From Amborella trichopoda (Eukaryota; Streptophyta; Magnoliopsida; Amborellales; Amborellaceae): DNA of 64,000 nucleotides. Below, piece by piece: positions 11,601 through 23,000 of this stretch. Positions within the stretch are counted from its first letter, which is position 1, and every line of letters starts with the position of its first letter. Under the pieces are notes generated by a model. That model was given only the letters and a program-made list of their open reading frames with translations. It did not search any database and was not told the DNA's origin. The translations under genes and the position numbers were made by a program. The DNA lies in the NCBI RefSeq assembly GCF_000471905.2, contig NW_006498527.1, forward strand, positions 2,700,462-2,764,461, in the 5' to 3' direction.

Positions 11601-14435
11601 ATGTTATAACATTAGCAGGTTTCTGATTAATTAAATTTTTGTATAAGATATTTTAGTAATTTAATTAAGATTTTGATTAATTAAGTTCTTGTTAGATATT
11701 TAATTAACATCTAAAATATATATGTGCATGCATGCATGAGTGATATAATATTTGGTTACTTGGGTCCAGGTTTTTGAACCTGAACCTGTAGCTGACCCGC
11801 CGGGTCCAATGCTTGGACCCATACCTAGACCCGGTAAGGATCGACCCACTGGGTCAGCAGTTCGATCGGACCCGATTGCCAGTCCTACTTAAAAATAAAT
11901 TCCCTCAAATAAGGTATGTTCCAAAATATCGGCCCTTCAAATAAAATACAAAAGTATTTATTTGTTCTTATATTGTTAATAATAATAAAGGATAATATTT
12001 CTTTCAAATCTTATACAAATCATTTCCATTTTCTTCACATATCCCCCTTGATCTCAATTTGGAGTATAAAAAGAAAATTAACTCGTGAAATTGGGTATGC
12101 AAATAAATATAGTAATATAGAGAAGCAGGAGAGAGATCGTTCTCTCTCTAGTACACATTTTTTAGATAGATGACAGGTCAATATCGGATAACCATATGTG
12201 ACAAAGTTGGACCCACCATTCCCTACATTAAATGCAATTTTGAGAGCATTGAATTTAAAACTCTAATTTTGATTGATGCGTACTTAAGTATCTCTTTCCT
12301 TCTGAAAAATTTACAGAAATGGATTTGAATAGTCATTTATTTCTTATATATTGACATTTGCTTTTTGTTTTTAATATACACATCTTTAGTTTCTTTTTTT
12401 ATTGCTTTTCTTTTAAAAATATAAAGAATATATGTATGTTAACTTGTTGGCTGGCACCTATTGGATTGGCATCAAACTCCCCCCATCATGGGATTGTGGC
12501 CCGACCACAGTGCCACTGTAAGAGCAGGGTCTTGCGTTTCTGGAGCGGGATCCCCTCCCATGTAAGGATGTCCTAGTAACCAAGGTTCACAATGAAGTAA
12601 CTATTGTTAATTGAGTAGAAAAACTGGCTTGTGAGTTCCTCAGTTTATCTTTGGGAAACATTTTCTGGAGAGTAAGAGGCCTCCAATGTTAGATAAAAAG
12701 AAAAACACAGGAAAAAGGAAGACTTTAAGGAAGACCTGTTATGGAAACTTAAAACACATGGATTTTGAGTTTGCTGGATGATTTGCTGTCCATGCAATGG
12801 TAAGTGGGGCAAATCACAAGAATGTGGTTAGTTCTGATCACTGTCCAGTTCTTATATGTAAATAGTTTGTGTAACAGGTGTAGTAGGTGCATGTATTAGA
12901 GTTATTGATTTGCTTCATGTAAAGCTTTAAGTACTATATGGAAGGGTTGTTTATTGGCATCTTTTCTATTCAGTTGGAGGCATGAATAGGTGGTTAACCG
13001 TATCCATGATAAATATTATTGGATATTCTGTGTTTAGCTGCAATCTCCAATTTAATAATGGAAGGACTTGCATATGACATTTAAGTTCATACTCATTCAA
13101 AGATGTAGTTACTGATATTATATATTTTGAAAGCGTTTTTCATGCCAATATTAGGTACCCATTGCCAGGGACTAGTAGGAAATGTTCCCCAAATGTGCCA
13201 TATCTCCCAAACTGTATCCTCTGCGCATATTTTTTAGTGAAGTTCATTGTGCAAAAACAGAAATTGGTTTTCTTAAAATTGTCACTGGGGACATCTTATT
13301 TGCTGGTTGAATTGAATCCTTATGTGGAGTGGTGTATTTGGACAACAATACTGGTGATTCCTGCCTGTAGCCTTGGAATAATATTTAAAGGCATTTGCTT
13401 ATTGGTGGAATGTGCATATATAGTGATGTAACCTTGTTTGACGTAACTTCTTTGTTTATCTGTTTTAGGTACTTGTTATATGATGTACTTATGGCTTCCC
13501 ATTATGGGTCATATGTAAATGGTGAACTGATTCTTTTTTGTTTTTTTCAATTGACTTCTGCAGCTTCCTAGTTGAAGAGTGGAACTACTTGAAGCAACGT
13601 GATACTCCTCCTGATATTCCTATCATTGATAAAATATGGAAACAGCTTCCTGGTAACATTCAGCAGCGAAGAATTGAGGTAACATTGTTTACAATGTTGC
13701 CATGTTTAATTTGAATATATAAATCTATAGTAAAAGCAAAATTGGTGTTTATAGGCACCCTTTGGGCTCCCATTTGATGGTTCAAATCTTCAGTTTTTAC
13801 AAATATCAGCTATCTGATAGAACAACGTGTAAATGATGTACAATCTTTATTTTGTTTAAAACTGTGCTTCAAAGAGAATTTCCAATCAGAATTTCAAGTT
13901 ATCAATGCCCTTTCCTACTCACAGTTAGGTAATTCTTTCTGAAAAGGGAACTTTTTAAGTATCCGATCATCTTATTTTCCCGACACAATTGCATCATGTT
14001 CCGGTCATTGTGCATCTGAGGTTATAAAACAAACAAAATAACTAACTTTCTAACTGATTCCTGTCAGGTTCCTCAACAAAAGAATGAATATGATTGTGGG
14101 CTTTTTGTCCTTTACTTCATTGAACGTTTCATTGAAGATGCACCTGAGAGGGTTAGGAAGAAAGATCTTGCCATGGTAATAATTTCTGTTACATATTATT
14201 GCTGGGAATGTTAATAAAGACTATTCAGTGACCTGACTATTTATTTGCTAGCAATGGTATTATCATAATAATAATTGTTTAAACATAAATCATTCAGTTT
14301 GGTAGGAAGTGGTTCCGGCCGGAAGAAGCTTCAGATTTGAGACTCCGAATTCGAAAGTTGCTCTACGAAGAGTTTGAAGCGCAACACAGTGATGAGAAAG
14401 AGCTCTCACCTTCTCCTATGGATGATTCGGTTTAG
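5603..14435 (+). CDS. SUMO protease ULP1/OTS-type, C-terminal exons (5' partial)
   Basis: Cysteine protease of the C48 (Ulp1/SENP) family, which matures SUMO and removes it from proteins. The closest match I recognise is the plant OTS1/OTS2 (ULP1D/ULP1C) pair. Visible exons are 5603-5721, 13564-13678, 14068-14175 and 14298-14435, with consistent phases (2, 0, 0) and GT-AG borders, encoding 159 residues to a TAG stop. Catalytic His is in HWSLVIICIP at the first codons. Asp is in ILHLDSMGLH, and Gln and Cys are in PQQKNEYDCGLF. The C-terminus reads GRKWFRPEEASDLRLRIRKL and ends SPMDDSV. The first acceptor could be 5598 or 5602. Upstream exons (N-terminal region and start of the protease domain) are not found, so they lie before the window or are lost. 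The 7842-bp intron after the first visible exon holds two hAT-derived elements. The domain is intact, so the gene is probably functional. Confidence 0.9.
5812..6198. repeat. Two-copy tandem duplication, about 200 bp
   Basis: Copies start at 5812 and 6015, both with GAAGTGTTTTGGAAGTTGG, and are nearly identical over most of their length. The second lacks about 20 bp near its start. High identity indicates a fairly recent duplication within the SUMO-protease intron. Confidence 0.85.
6201..6266. repeat. Two-copy 33-bp tandem repeat
   Basis: The units at 6201-6233 and 6234-6266 both have the form GCATTCAYTGTCAYAGARCA followed by TGAGC. It directly follows the larger tandem duplication. Confidence 0.75.
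6436..9946 (-). mobile_element. Decayed hAT DNA transposon (about 3.5 kb)
   Basis: GC-rich inverted termini face each other: 6436 onward (ACGTTTCAAAAAACG, then CTAGGTGGCCTGCCTAGCGC) and the reverse complement before 9946 (GTTTAAAAAAACGGACCACC, then GGTGCCTAGGCGCCC). ACAATCT flanks both ends (6429-6435 and 9947-9953), a likely remnant of the 8-bp target duplication usual for hAT. The interior encodes a full-length but broken hAT transposase on the minus strand. It sits in the 7.8-kb SUMO-protease intron, antisense to that gene. The exact terminal bases are uncertain because one end has about 5 extra bases. Confidence 0.85.
6914..9471 (-). pseudogene. hAT transposase pseudogene (BED finger, DUF659, hATC)
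   Basis: Domains in order on the minus strand start with a BED-type finger at 9471-9199 (FCGHVSNADINRFQKHLAGI). DUF659 spans 9006-8132 (LMTDMWSDRRRSNINLLVN; VVTDNAAPNLAVGHLL; RIFWTACVAHCIDLMLEAIG). A middle region follows at 8238-7670. The hATC dimerisation part at 7620-7330 has AAQWWRQHGSSAPNL, then LSLTTTSFGCERN. An acidic tail ends at 6914. Breaks seen: the first finger Cys is Trp (MWNFCG); a one-base frameshift lies in a C run at 8745-8748; further frameshifts lie near 8170 and 8040; the Trp codon after CERN is TGA at 7492-7494. It cannot make an active transposase. Confidence 0.88.
10014..11887. mobile_element. hAT-type foldback element, 1874 bp
   Basis: The ends are inverted: TAGGAATGGTGACGGG at 10014 against the reverse complement TAGGACTGGCAATCGGG ending at 11887. 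Flanking octamers match at 7 of 8 bases (CCTAAAAA at 10006-10013, CTTAAAAA at 11888-11895), as expected for hAT. Subterminal GACCC/GGGTC-rich arms are followed by AT-rich and then coding-like arms. For example, TCTCTCTAAGATTTCTAGAA near 10693 pairs with the strand opposite 11450-11475. The arms cover most of the element around a central core of about 290 bp. No transposase is recognised, so it was probably mobilised in trans. Confidence 0.8.
10963..11226 (-). other. 87-codon open frame in the core of the foldback
   Basis: The minus-strand frame starts at 11226, runs 87 codons and fills the unpaired core of the foldback. It is rich in Ser, Lys and Asp, with a segment LTLDIDLSSVDGLGDVKGEL, and has no motif I recognise. 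It could be a captured gene piece, a relic of a transposase N-terminus, or chance. No expression signal is visible. Confidence 0.25.
11888..13563. other. Remainder of SUMO-protease intron, nothing recognised
   Basis: AT-rich sequence with no coding signal longer than a shadow frame and no clear repeat. It ends at the acceptor for the exon at 13564. Confidence 0.5.
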
Positions 14436-15899
14436 AAACTTACAAGCAACAGTGTGCTGCTAATTTTGTATATGAAACTTCTTGTTTCCTTAATATGGGC
14501 GAAGGTTGCTTGCATCAAAACATCAGCTTTGAATCTTCAACAGGAAGGGATTCGATTTTTTTCTACAAAAATGTCCTCGGAAATATGTGAAGTAAAGTTT
14601 TTTGTTTGCTCTTCTGTTTGTTGTAGATGCTGGTTTGATATTGGATTATTGCTTAGGGGCTGACAATTACAAGAAGCCCCAAGTTCGATTCCTACTGCCT
14701 GAACTACCATGAAAGGGTGCTGTTTCAATACAATACCACGCTCTCATGGTTCCTCTTAAGTGGAGTTGTGCATGAGCTTTTGCTTTCTTGTTTTCGGGGC
14801 CATGGCATGTAAAGAGGAAAATACCCTAGTCCACCTTTTACGTACAGTGAATTGGGGACCATTTTCAGTGAAAGATGATGATCATTTAATGTTGTTTGGA
14901 TGATTATTTAGTATGAACGAATTATGGAAAAATTATGCATGGGAATTGGCATGGGTAAGTTTGTTTACTCTTTAAGTGACAAGTCATTACTAGTGTGATA
15001 GTTTGTTCAATTCATCCGCTTTTTTCCGTCATCGACACATTTTTAAATTGTGTTTTGTGGGATTTCATGGTTGGAAGTAGTAAGTAAAAAATAAGGGGAC
15101 TTATAGCCTCACTAAAGATGTGACTGTTAATAGAGTAGAATGACGGACCAAGTTCTGTATAGCTTACTGCAATTAGTTGGAAAATTTATCAATTACACAA
15201 AAGAATATATTCATATATACAATCATTATTGATAACTCAGTTGTGGGTGCCAATACTACCTACCTGGAGGTGCGGTTACTACAGGGCTTAGGCCTTATGA
15301 GAAAAGGTGAAAAGTGCATTTTAACACCCTGCCTGGAAAATGCATTTTGGGTATCAACTTTCTTATGATGGCATAGAAATCTATGGAAGGTTTCGAGAAC
15401 CGGTGCAATTTGGAGGATTTGTGGAGGCATAAAAATGTACCATCTAAGATCTGTGTTACATGACTCACTATTTTCAAGGCTTGAAATCTAATTTAAATCC
15501 AAGAGGTGAAGATAACCAGATTGATTCATTTTCAAATGGCAATTTCCACAGGGTGGTGATTTTCAAGGCTTGAAATCTAATTTAAATCCAAGGGCTGCGA
15601 GTTTACTTTCATTGTGAAGTTTAAGCATCACTTTAAATTTATATTACATTTTTTCTGCAAAAATAATACGTCATATAGTATACATTGTGATTCTTTTGCT
15701 TGCGGTGGTCATAAACTAGTGGCCATTAGAAATCTCTGTTAGTATGTCTTCATTTATTTTCGCAAAAAAGATACTTTTCTGAATGCTACCATGTAATGGG
15801 CTTCATTATTGCAAAGGCGCAACAGTGACATGGTGGAGTATCTAGTCACAATGCAATATGTTCAAATCGCATGCTGGTCAGTGGTCAAAGTTAGAGGTT

Positions 15900-17110
15900 C
15901 CATTTTCATGTCCCATGCATGCCGGTGGTCAAAGTTAAGGCCACCTTGGCTTTCGAACAAGGAACAATAATCTTTTTAGGAAAAATTCTTGTTCCCGGTT
16001 CTTAATCCTCATTAAGGAGTACAATTATCAAGACTGGACCAAACCGGTGGTAAGACTAATAAAACTGCCAACTAATACCTTGACTGGTTTGATCCTAGGT
16101 AAAAATCGGTCAAACTATTATTTGAGCAGTTTTAGCCTGTCGGACAAGTTGGTTTTAACCGGTTTAACCAACTAAATACAGTTGAAAGTTTTTTAGATAT
16201 ATTTTTTAAGAAAATATGTATTGGTGTTACACCTCATGTGAATGATGTTGTTGTCCACCAAAATTAATAAGTACTTCTCTTTCTCTCAAGAATTTATATT
16301 GTACTCCTGATTAATTACTAAATATACCCCTAGACAAAAGAAGTTACTAGATGATGGGATAGAGGCATCGTGTCCAAAAATATTGAGTACCTTTAAAAAA
16401 TGCTCATATGTATAAATATCATGACTGTTATTATATATATATATCCGGTTCGCCAATGATTAAACCAGTCTTGACTCGACCAATCTCTTCATGGGTTTGT
16501 TGGCCAGTCCACTTCGGAGAAAGAGTTTCATCATCTGCTCAAGTGGGCCAAAAAGTATGCAAGTTATCTTTATCACTTACTCAGCTGGCCCAAACCAATT
16601 GACGCGACTGCTGCCAAATTCAGGACTGGGAACAAGGCAGAGAAAGTTAAGATCACCTCCACTTTCAAAAAAAACAACAAAAAGGTATAGGCCCACTTGG
16701 CTTGGGAACAAGTGACATTCTTTTCATTGGAAAGTCTTGTTTCTGGTTCTTACCCTCATGGAGGAGTAGTTTCATCATCTGGTCAACTCAAGTGACCGCA
16801 ATGAGTCTACATCTCTAATTTTGATTTTTTGCCAATTTCACACAGCTTAAGCATCTTGAGTCAAATAATGTGACAACTACCAAATTCAGGGTTAGGAATA
16901 AGGAACCAATTTTTCTTCTTGAAAAAATCATGATCTAAGTTTCATATTCTAATCCTCAACAAGGATTTGGGAGTTTCAACATTTGACTCAAGTGTCCAAA
17001 TCAAATGAGGACTCTACAAGGGTAAGTTTATCATTTGACTTCAGTGACCTAAAACACCTGATGCCACTACTTCGCTCAAGGTGAGGAATAAAAAATGCAT
17101 GTTCTCATTG
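15900..17110. repeat. Degenerate tandem repeat array with an inserted inverted-repeat element
   Basis: Phrases recur in the same order about every 200 bp: CATCATCTGSTCAA near 16520 and 16773, CAAATTCAGG near 16615 and 16880, and GAACAAG or GGAATAAGG near 15955, 16627, 16710 and 16895. A segment at 16029-16476 interrupts the array. It is bounded by CAAGACTGG and its inverse CCAGTCTTG and is rich in CCGGTT. It may be a small DNA transposon, but no target duplication was found. Confidence 0.4.
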
Positions 17111-17972
17111 AAAATACTCCTCTTAGGAGTTCCTAAATGTCGAAAAGCAAAATTATTCATGGCCATGGGCCAAATGAATCAGAATGTTATTATCATGTTG
17201 CAGGCCACAAACCTGAACATGGGTAGTTTGAGAACTTCTAACTAAATTATTCCATAGCTTTACCACTTGTAAATTGGTTGGTTATAATTATTTCATTTGG
17301 GTGTTTTAACCATTTTCATGATAATTTATATAAGGTTACAACCTTATTTGTAGATAAAAATAAAGTTGTAGTAATCTACACATTCTATTTTATATAAACA
17401 ATGCATATTAAACACTATCTTAAAAAACATCATACATTGATAATTTTAAAAGACGTATCAAATCTACATCAACCAAATAAAATAGACACTGTAAAATATC
17501 AAAACCGTAATTTTACAAATTGGGTTGCTTTTTAGTTAACATCACTAATTAATTTTCATCAATTTTTGTGGCTTGACAAATAGTGCAACACATGTGCAAC
17601 TATCCAACTAAAAGACTGAACTTCTCTTTACTGGCAACATTGGTTAAGAAATGTTCCCCAAGGTTAGTTCACAATTTCCTCAGGACGGAGATCAGTCTGA
17701 TATGCACTTTCAATTTTAAGCATTACAACACAATTCCAATATACAACTATGTAAAGAGAAGTAATTCATCTAATTCCCCATCAAAAAGCAGTCCAATAAC
17801 ATAGAATTTATTTGAAAAAGAGTAGAATAATGAAATGTTAGTAAAAGCTTATATCTTACAACACTAACCCAGCCATTACAACTCACCAGTCAGGACAAGG
17901 AAAAGCCTTTTACATTCTATAATAGACAGACTTAACACTATTATAGATCACCAATATGAGAATATTCACACA

Positions 17973-18022
17973 GCTTCTCCTTCCAAGCCAAGCAGCTTCT
18001 CCTTCCAAGCCAAGCAGCTTCT
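17973..18022. repeat. Short tandem repeat in the putative kinase 3' UTR
   Basis: CAGCTTCTCCTTCCAAGCCA occurs in two full adjacent copies plus a partial third, each followed by AG. It lies about 125 bp beyond the kinase stop codon. Confidence 0.7.
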
Positions 18023-18145
18023 CACATCTTCAAATCCATGATCATTTCTTCAAGCTGCTGATAATAATAGTGACTTGTTTTTTAACTGAAGAACCTTCAA
18101 AGTTGAGAAAAACGTAGTAACCAAAGGATTTGCCCCGGAAGAGAT

Positions 18146-19981
18146 TCAAGGTCCTCTATATTTGCGAAAACAGAGACAACCCTTTTGTTGATCGAGAGGG
18201 ATCATGCCGCCCCCCTTGGAGGTGTCGATGGCCTCCAACATTGAAACCACCTCATCCATCTCGGGCCTTTTGTCGGGATTTGCATCCCAACACTTCTTCA
18301 TCACATTGGCCAAAGAGCTTGGACAACACCTTGGTATCTCAGGCCTCAAATTCTAAAATATTTTCCCTCTGTTAGTATATTCACTTTAGAGGCGATCTCT
18401 TCCCAACCCAATCCCCGCGACCCCCACCCCCACCCCCTCCCCCTCCCCTCCCAAAAAAAACACACGCACACACATGCCCTCCTTCCCAAAAAAAACACAC
18501 ACGCACACACATGCCCACACACAGACACAAACAAGCATACTTACCATACAGTGAAGTACGTTAAAACCTTCACTGATTTTTTTATTTGGATTGCTCATTT
18601 TTTTGTAGTTAATATTTCTAGATGGAGGTATTTTGGTCATTTACAAAGCATAAGTTTATAAATAAGACAAAGGATGGAAATTTGCATCACACTAACACAC
18701 TTTTAATGCTCCAGCAAAACACAAATAACAAGAACAACACTTTGGTAACAAGTAAATGACAAAAGTACCACCAAATTCCAAATAACTTGAAATTTTAGGC
18801 ATGTGTTCTTCTCATCAATACGCACCTAATAAAAATATCAAAAAATTAATTCGCAAAAAACAAGTTGACCAAAATACCTCCGAAACTTTTCAAGAGTATT
18901 TTGGTCAATTTATTTCATGTAAATTATTTTACAGGTAAAAATACGCCCAACGGCTCAGATTCAATCTGGGCCGAATTGACGGTCACGATTCTCCTTTTTT
19001 TTTATATATTTTTATCAAACNNNNNNNNNNNNNNNNNNNNNNNNNNNNNNNNNNNNNNNNNNNNNNNNNNNNNNNNNNNNNNNNNNNNNNNNNNNNNNNN
19101 NNNNNNNNNNNNNNNNNNNNNNNNNNNNNNNNNNNNNNNNNNNNNNNNNNNNNNNNNNNNNNNNNNNNNNNNNNNNNNNNNNNNNNNNNNNNNNNNNNNN
19201 NNNNNNNNNNNNNNNNNNNNNNNNNNNNNNNNNNNNNNNNNNNNNNNNNNNNNNNNNNNNNNNNNNNNNNNNNNNNNNNNNNNNNNNNNNNNNNNNNNNN
19301 NNNNNNNNNNNNNNNNNNNNNNNNNNNNNNNNNNNNNNNNNNNNNNNNNNNNNNNNNNNNNNNNNNNNNNNNNNNNNNNNNNNNNNNNNNNNNNNNNNNN
19401 NNNNNNNNNNNNNNNNNNNNNNNNNNNNNNNNNNNNNNNNNNNNNNNNNNNNNNNNNNNNNNNNNNNNNNNNNNNNNNNNNNNNNNNNNNNNNNNNNNNN
19501 NNNNNNNNNNNNNNNNNNNNNNNNNNNNNNNNNNNNNNNNNNNNNNNNNNNNNNNNNNNNNNNNNNNNNNNNNNNNNNNNNNNNNNNNNNNNNNNNNNNN
19601 NNNNNNNNNNNNNNNNNNNNNNNNNNNNNNNNNNNNNNNNNNNNNNNNNNNNNNNNNNNNNNNNNNNNNNNNNNNNNNNNNNNNNNNNNNNNNNNNNNNN
19701 NNNNNNNNNNNNNNNNNNNNNNNNNNNNNNNNNNNNNNNNNNNNNNNNNNNNNNNNNNNNNNNNNNNNNNNNNNNNNNNNNNNNNNNNNNNNNNNNNNNN
19801 NNNNNNNNNNNNNNNNNNNNNNNNNNNNNNNNNNNNNNNNNNNNNNNNNNNNNNNNNNNNNNNNNNNNNNNNNNNNNNNNNNNNNNNNNNNNNNNNNNNN
19901 NNNNNNNNNNNNNNNNNNNNNNNNNNNNNNNNNNNNNNNNNTAATTGTTCGTATTCTACTATAGTGTTTGTTAGTCTCTTC

Positions 19982-20018
<37 letters not shown>

Positions 20019-23000
20019 GGTTATTCTAAGATACATCATATTAATGGTAAATTTAAATTTTTCCTATTCCAAATATTTTGACAACAAAATGCCCTTGAAA
20101 ATATAAAAATTACATTAACAATGTTTGAAAATTTTGAAAAGCATGTGTAATTTTAAAATGCTTCTCAAATTTCAATCATTATTCAAAAAGTTAAAAGAAT
20201 CTTTTTAAATTTGAAATTGAGTTTTCGAGAGATTTTGAAAGGATCAAAATACCCTTCCTAATACATGAACCATTGAGAGTAAAAAGTCATTTTTAAATAT
20301 ATAATGGCATTCTATGATCAAAAGTTTTGTAGTAAATTCCAAGTTCACTGCTGGTACAGTGCATCCTAGAATGACCCTATACATGTACAAGAAATGCCTC
20401 TTGAATGCCCACTCACATACAAGAGAAAGTACACCCATAAGCCTAGTATGAATCTAGGTTGTTGAACGGCTGACATCGTATTTCTTTATATATCTTAAAA
20501 ATGCCTATAGGCAAATTGTTGCAGTGTTTTGCCCTCATCACAGACATGCTATATTCGTGACGGTCTTTAATCCACGCCGTCCAAAAAAATCGAACGGCGT
20601 CAAGCCTTTGGGGAAAAATACTGTTCATTTTCGCTCATAGGCATTTTGTAGTCTCTTCCTATATATATATATATATACACAATAAGATACATCATATTAA
20701 TGGTGGATTTAAATTTTCCTATTCCAAAATTTTTGACAACAAAATGCCCTTGAAAATATAAAAATTACATTAACAAATTTTGAAAATTTTGAAAAACAAG
20801 TGTAATTTTAAAATGCTTCTAAAATTTCAATCATTATTAAAAAAGTTTAAAGAATCTTTTTCAATTTGAAATTGAGTTTTCGAGATTTTGAAAGGACCAA
20901 AATACCCTTCCTTAAATACATGAACCATTGAGAGTAAAAAGTCATTTTTAAATATATAACGGCATTCTATGATCAAAAGTTTTGTAGTAAATTCCAAGTT
21001 CACTATTAGTACAGTGTACCCTAGAATGACCCCATACATGTACAGGAAATCCCTCTTGAACCCACACACATACAAGAGAAAGTACACCCAACAGCCTAGT
21101 ATGAATCTGGGTTGTTGAACGGCTGACATTGTATTTCTTTGATCTTTTTTTTTTTTAACAAATTCAATCCACAAAAAAATTAGCGTGTAGACTAATCAAA
21201 ATAAGGTGCGCCCAATACAAATATTAAAAAATAATTATTGACCAAAATATCGCTAAACGTTCAAGAAGCAGTTTGGTCATTTTTTTCTAAAGTAATCCTA
21301 TGAGACCCTCCCACACCCATGTGTATAGGATCCCAAAGGATCACCATTAAATTTGGCACAGATCTCTAAAAAAGTTATCACATAAAGTTGCCACATGGGT
21401 GTGGGACTTGACTTTTCTAGAGATTTGTGCCAAATTTAATGGTGATCCTTTGGGGTCCTACACAGATGGGTGTGAGAGGGTCTCATAGGATCATTACTCT
21501 TTTTTCTATTTGAAGTTGTCTAATATTTTTATTGAGTGCACCTCATTTTGATCAATCTATGCCCCAAATTTCATATGTTTGACCAAAACTCTTGTTTTTA
21601 TGAAGTGCAATTAAGGCTCTTCAATAAACTGAGGAAATGGCATGAGTTTTCTCAATACCTGTCGTACAACCGCAGAGGTAACCTCTGAAAAACTGAGGTC
21701 GGGATAGGGCATATCACAACAGTAAATCTCCCATAAGCAGATGCCAAAACTGTACACATCACATTTTCTATTGTATGGATTGCCATTAAGGACCTGTGTT
21801 CCCAGCATCAAATGATTATTATAACAAATTTGTCGCTAAAAGAATTAAAGATATGCAGAGGCATGGCAAAAGTAAAGAAGAGGAAAGAGTCAGCTAAAAG
21901 GAGAGCACCAGGAAAAGGAAAACTATCTAAAGAAGGCAAAGGATGCTATGCTATTTGTTTATCCCCACTCTGATAAGGTATCAAATGTGTTGTTTCAACA
22001 TTCCACTCAAATGTTCTTTTGGGGCCTCTTAGGGAATTTTTAGAACAATAGTTGGCCAAGGTTTTGATATATGTTATCATATAGAATAAGTTTTTCCAAT
22101 TGTGAAAATGCCTAGAACTAAACTTGAATACGTGCAAGTGCAACTAAAGAAAAAATAAACATTGACTGTAGTAATGAGGGTGACTCAAACATGATGAGAC
22201 GGTTCAATGGGCAGATGAGGGATGCATATACTCAAAGCTGCAAACCTTCAGTATTATCTTGAGTTTGTGGCTACAGTAGACATTTTAATTATCAGAATAA
22301 GCTATACAATTTTTGGCACCTTGTTTCTGCTTCTCTTAATCATCAAGGGGTTGCTATATTGAGTGCGAGATGAGCTCCCAGCATTACAAGGTAATAAATC
22401 TAACATGGAAGGAGTTGCTTTAAATGTGCTTAAGTGCCCACAGGAGGAGCTCCTAGCATTACAAGGTCACAAATATAACATGGAATGTGTTATCATTCAC
22501 GTCTATGATTCTCTCTCTCTCTATGCCCTTCCCCCACCCAGCCTCCCATTTGTATACATGTGCACAAAGAAAAAGGGTCTTGCTTAGACACAAGATTCCC
22601 CAAACAATTCATACATAAAATGACCTCATATAGACAAAGTTTAGCTTCATTGAGCAGAAACAATGCATTAATCAAATTCTACTCGCCCATAATACATCAT
22701 AGAGAAATAACAGTTGGTGAAAAAGGTCAGCGAAGTCCAAGTTTTCATGCAAGTATAATGTTATACAAGGAAACAAATGTTGCATTTTGGTAAATACAAA
22801 GTGTCAGCTGATAAGGGTCAAAAAGTGATGCAATTATAAAAATAAAAATAAAATTGAGAGCCATCCTACAGGTTACTTCAGGGCTACTTTCATCGAGAAA
22901 GTCCAGTAAAAATTGGATAGGGAACAAACATAAAAATGCTTTACCCTTGCTAATTTATTTCTAATTTGAAGGTAGCCAAAAGTGAATAATATACCTCAGG

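Larger units (their letters stand above)
14436..18145. other. Convergent intergenic region between SUMO protease and kinase
   Basis: The 3' ends of the two genes face each other here. A 36-bp direct repeat (TTTTCAAGGCTTGAAATCTA and onward) lies at about 15471 and 15559. Degenerate repeats fill 15.9-17.1 kb. No third gene or RNA gene is supported. The segment near 14650-14710 resembles transposon sequence with a B-box-like motif, but it does not fold into a tRNA. Confidence 0.55.

Noticed and set aside
14640..14720. Possible tRNA (B-box-like AGTTCGATTCC)
   Set aside because: No matching acceptor stem, A-box spacing or anticodon arm could be drawn.
18865..19944. 359-codon frame on the plus strand
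   Set aside because: Almost entirely N bases of an assembly gap translated as unknown residues.
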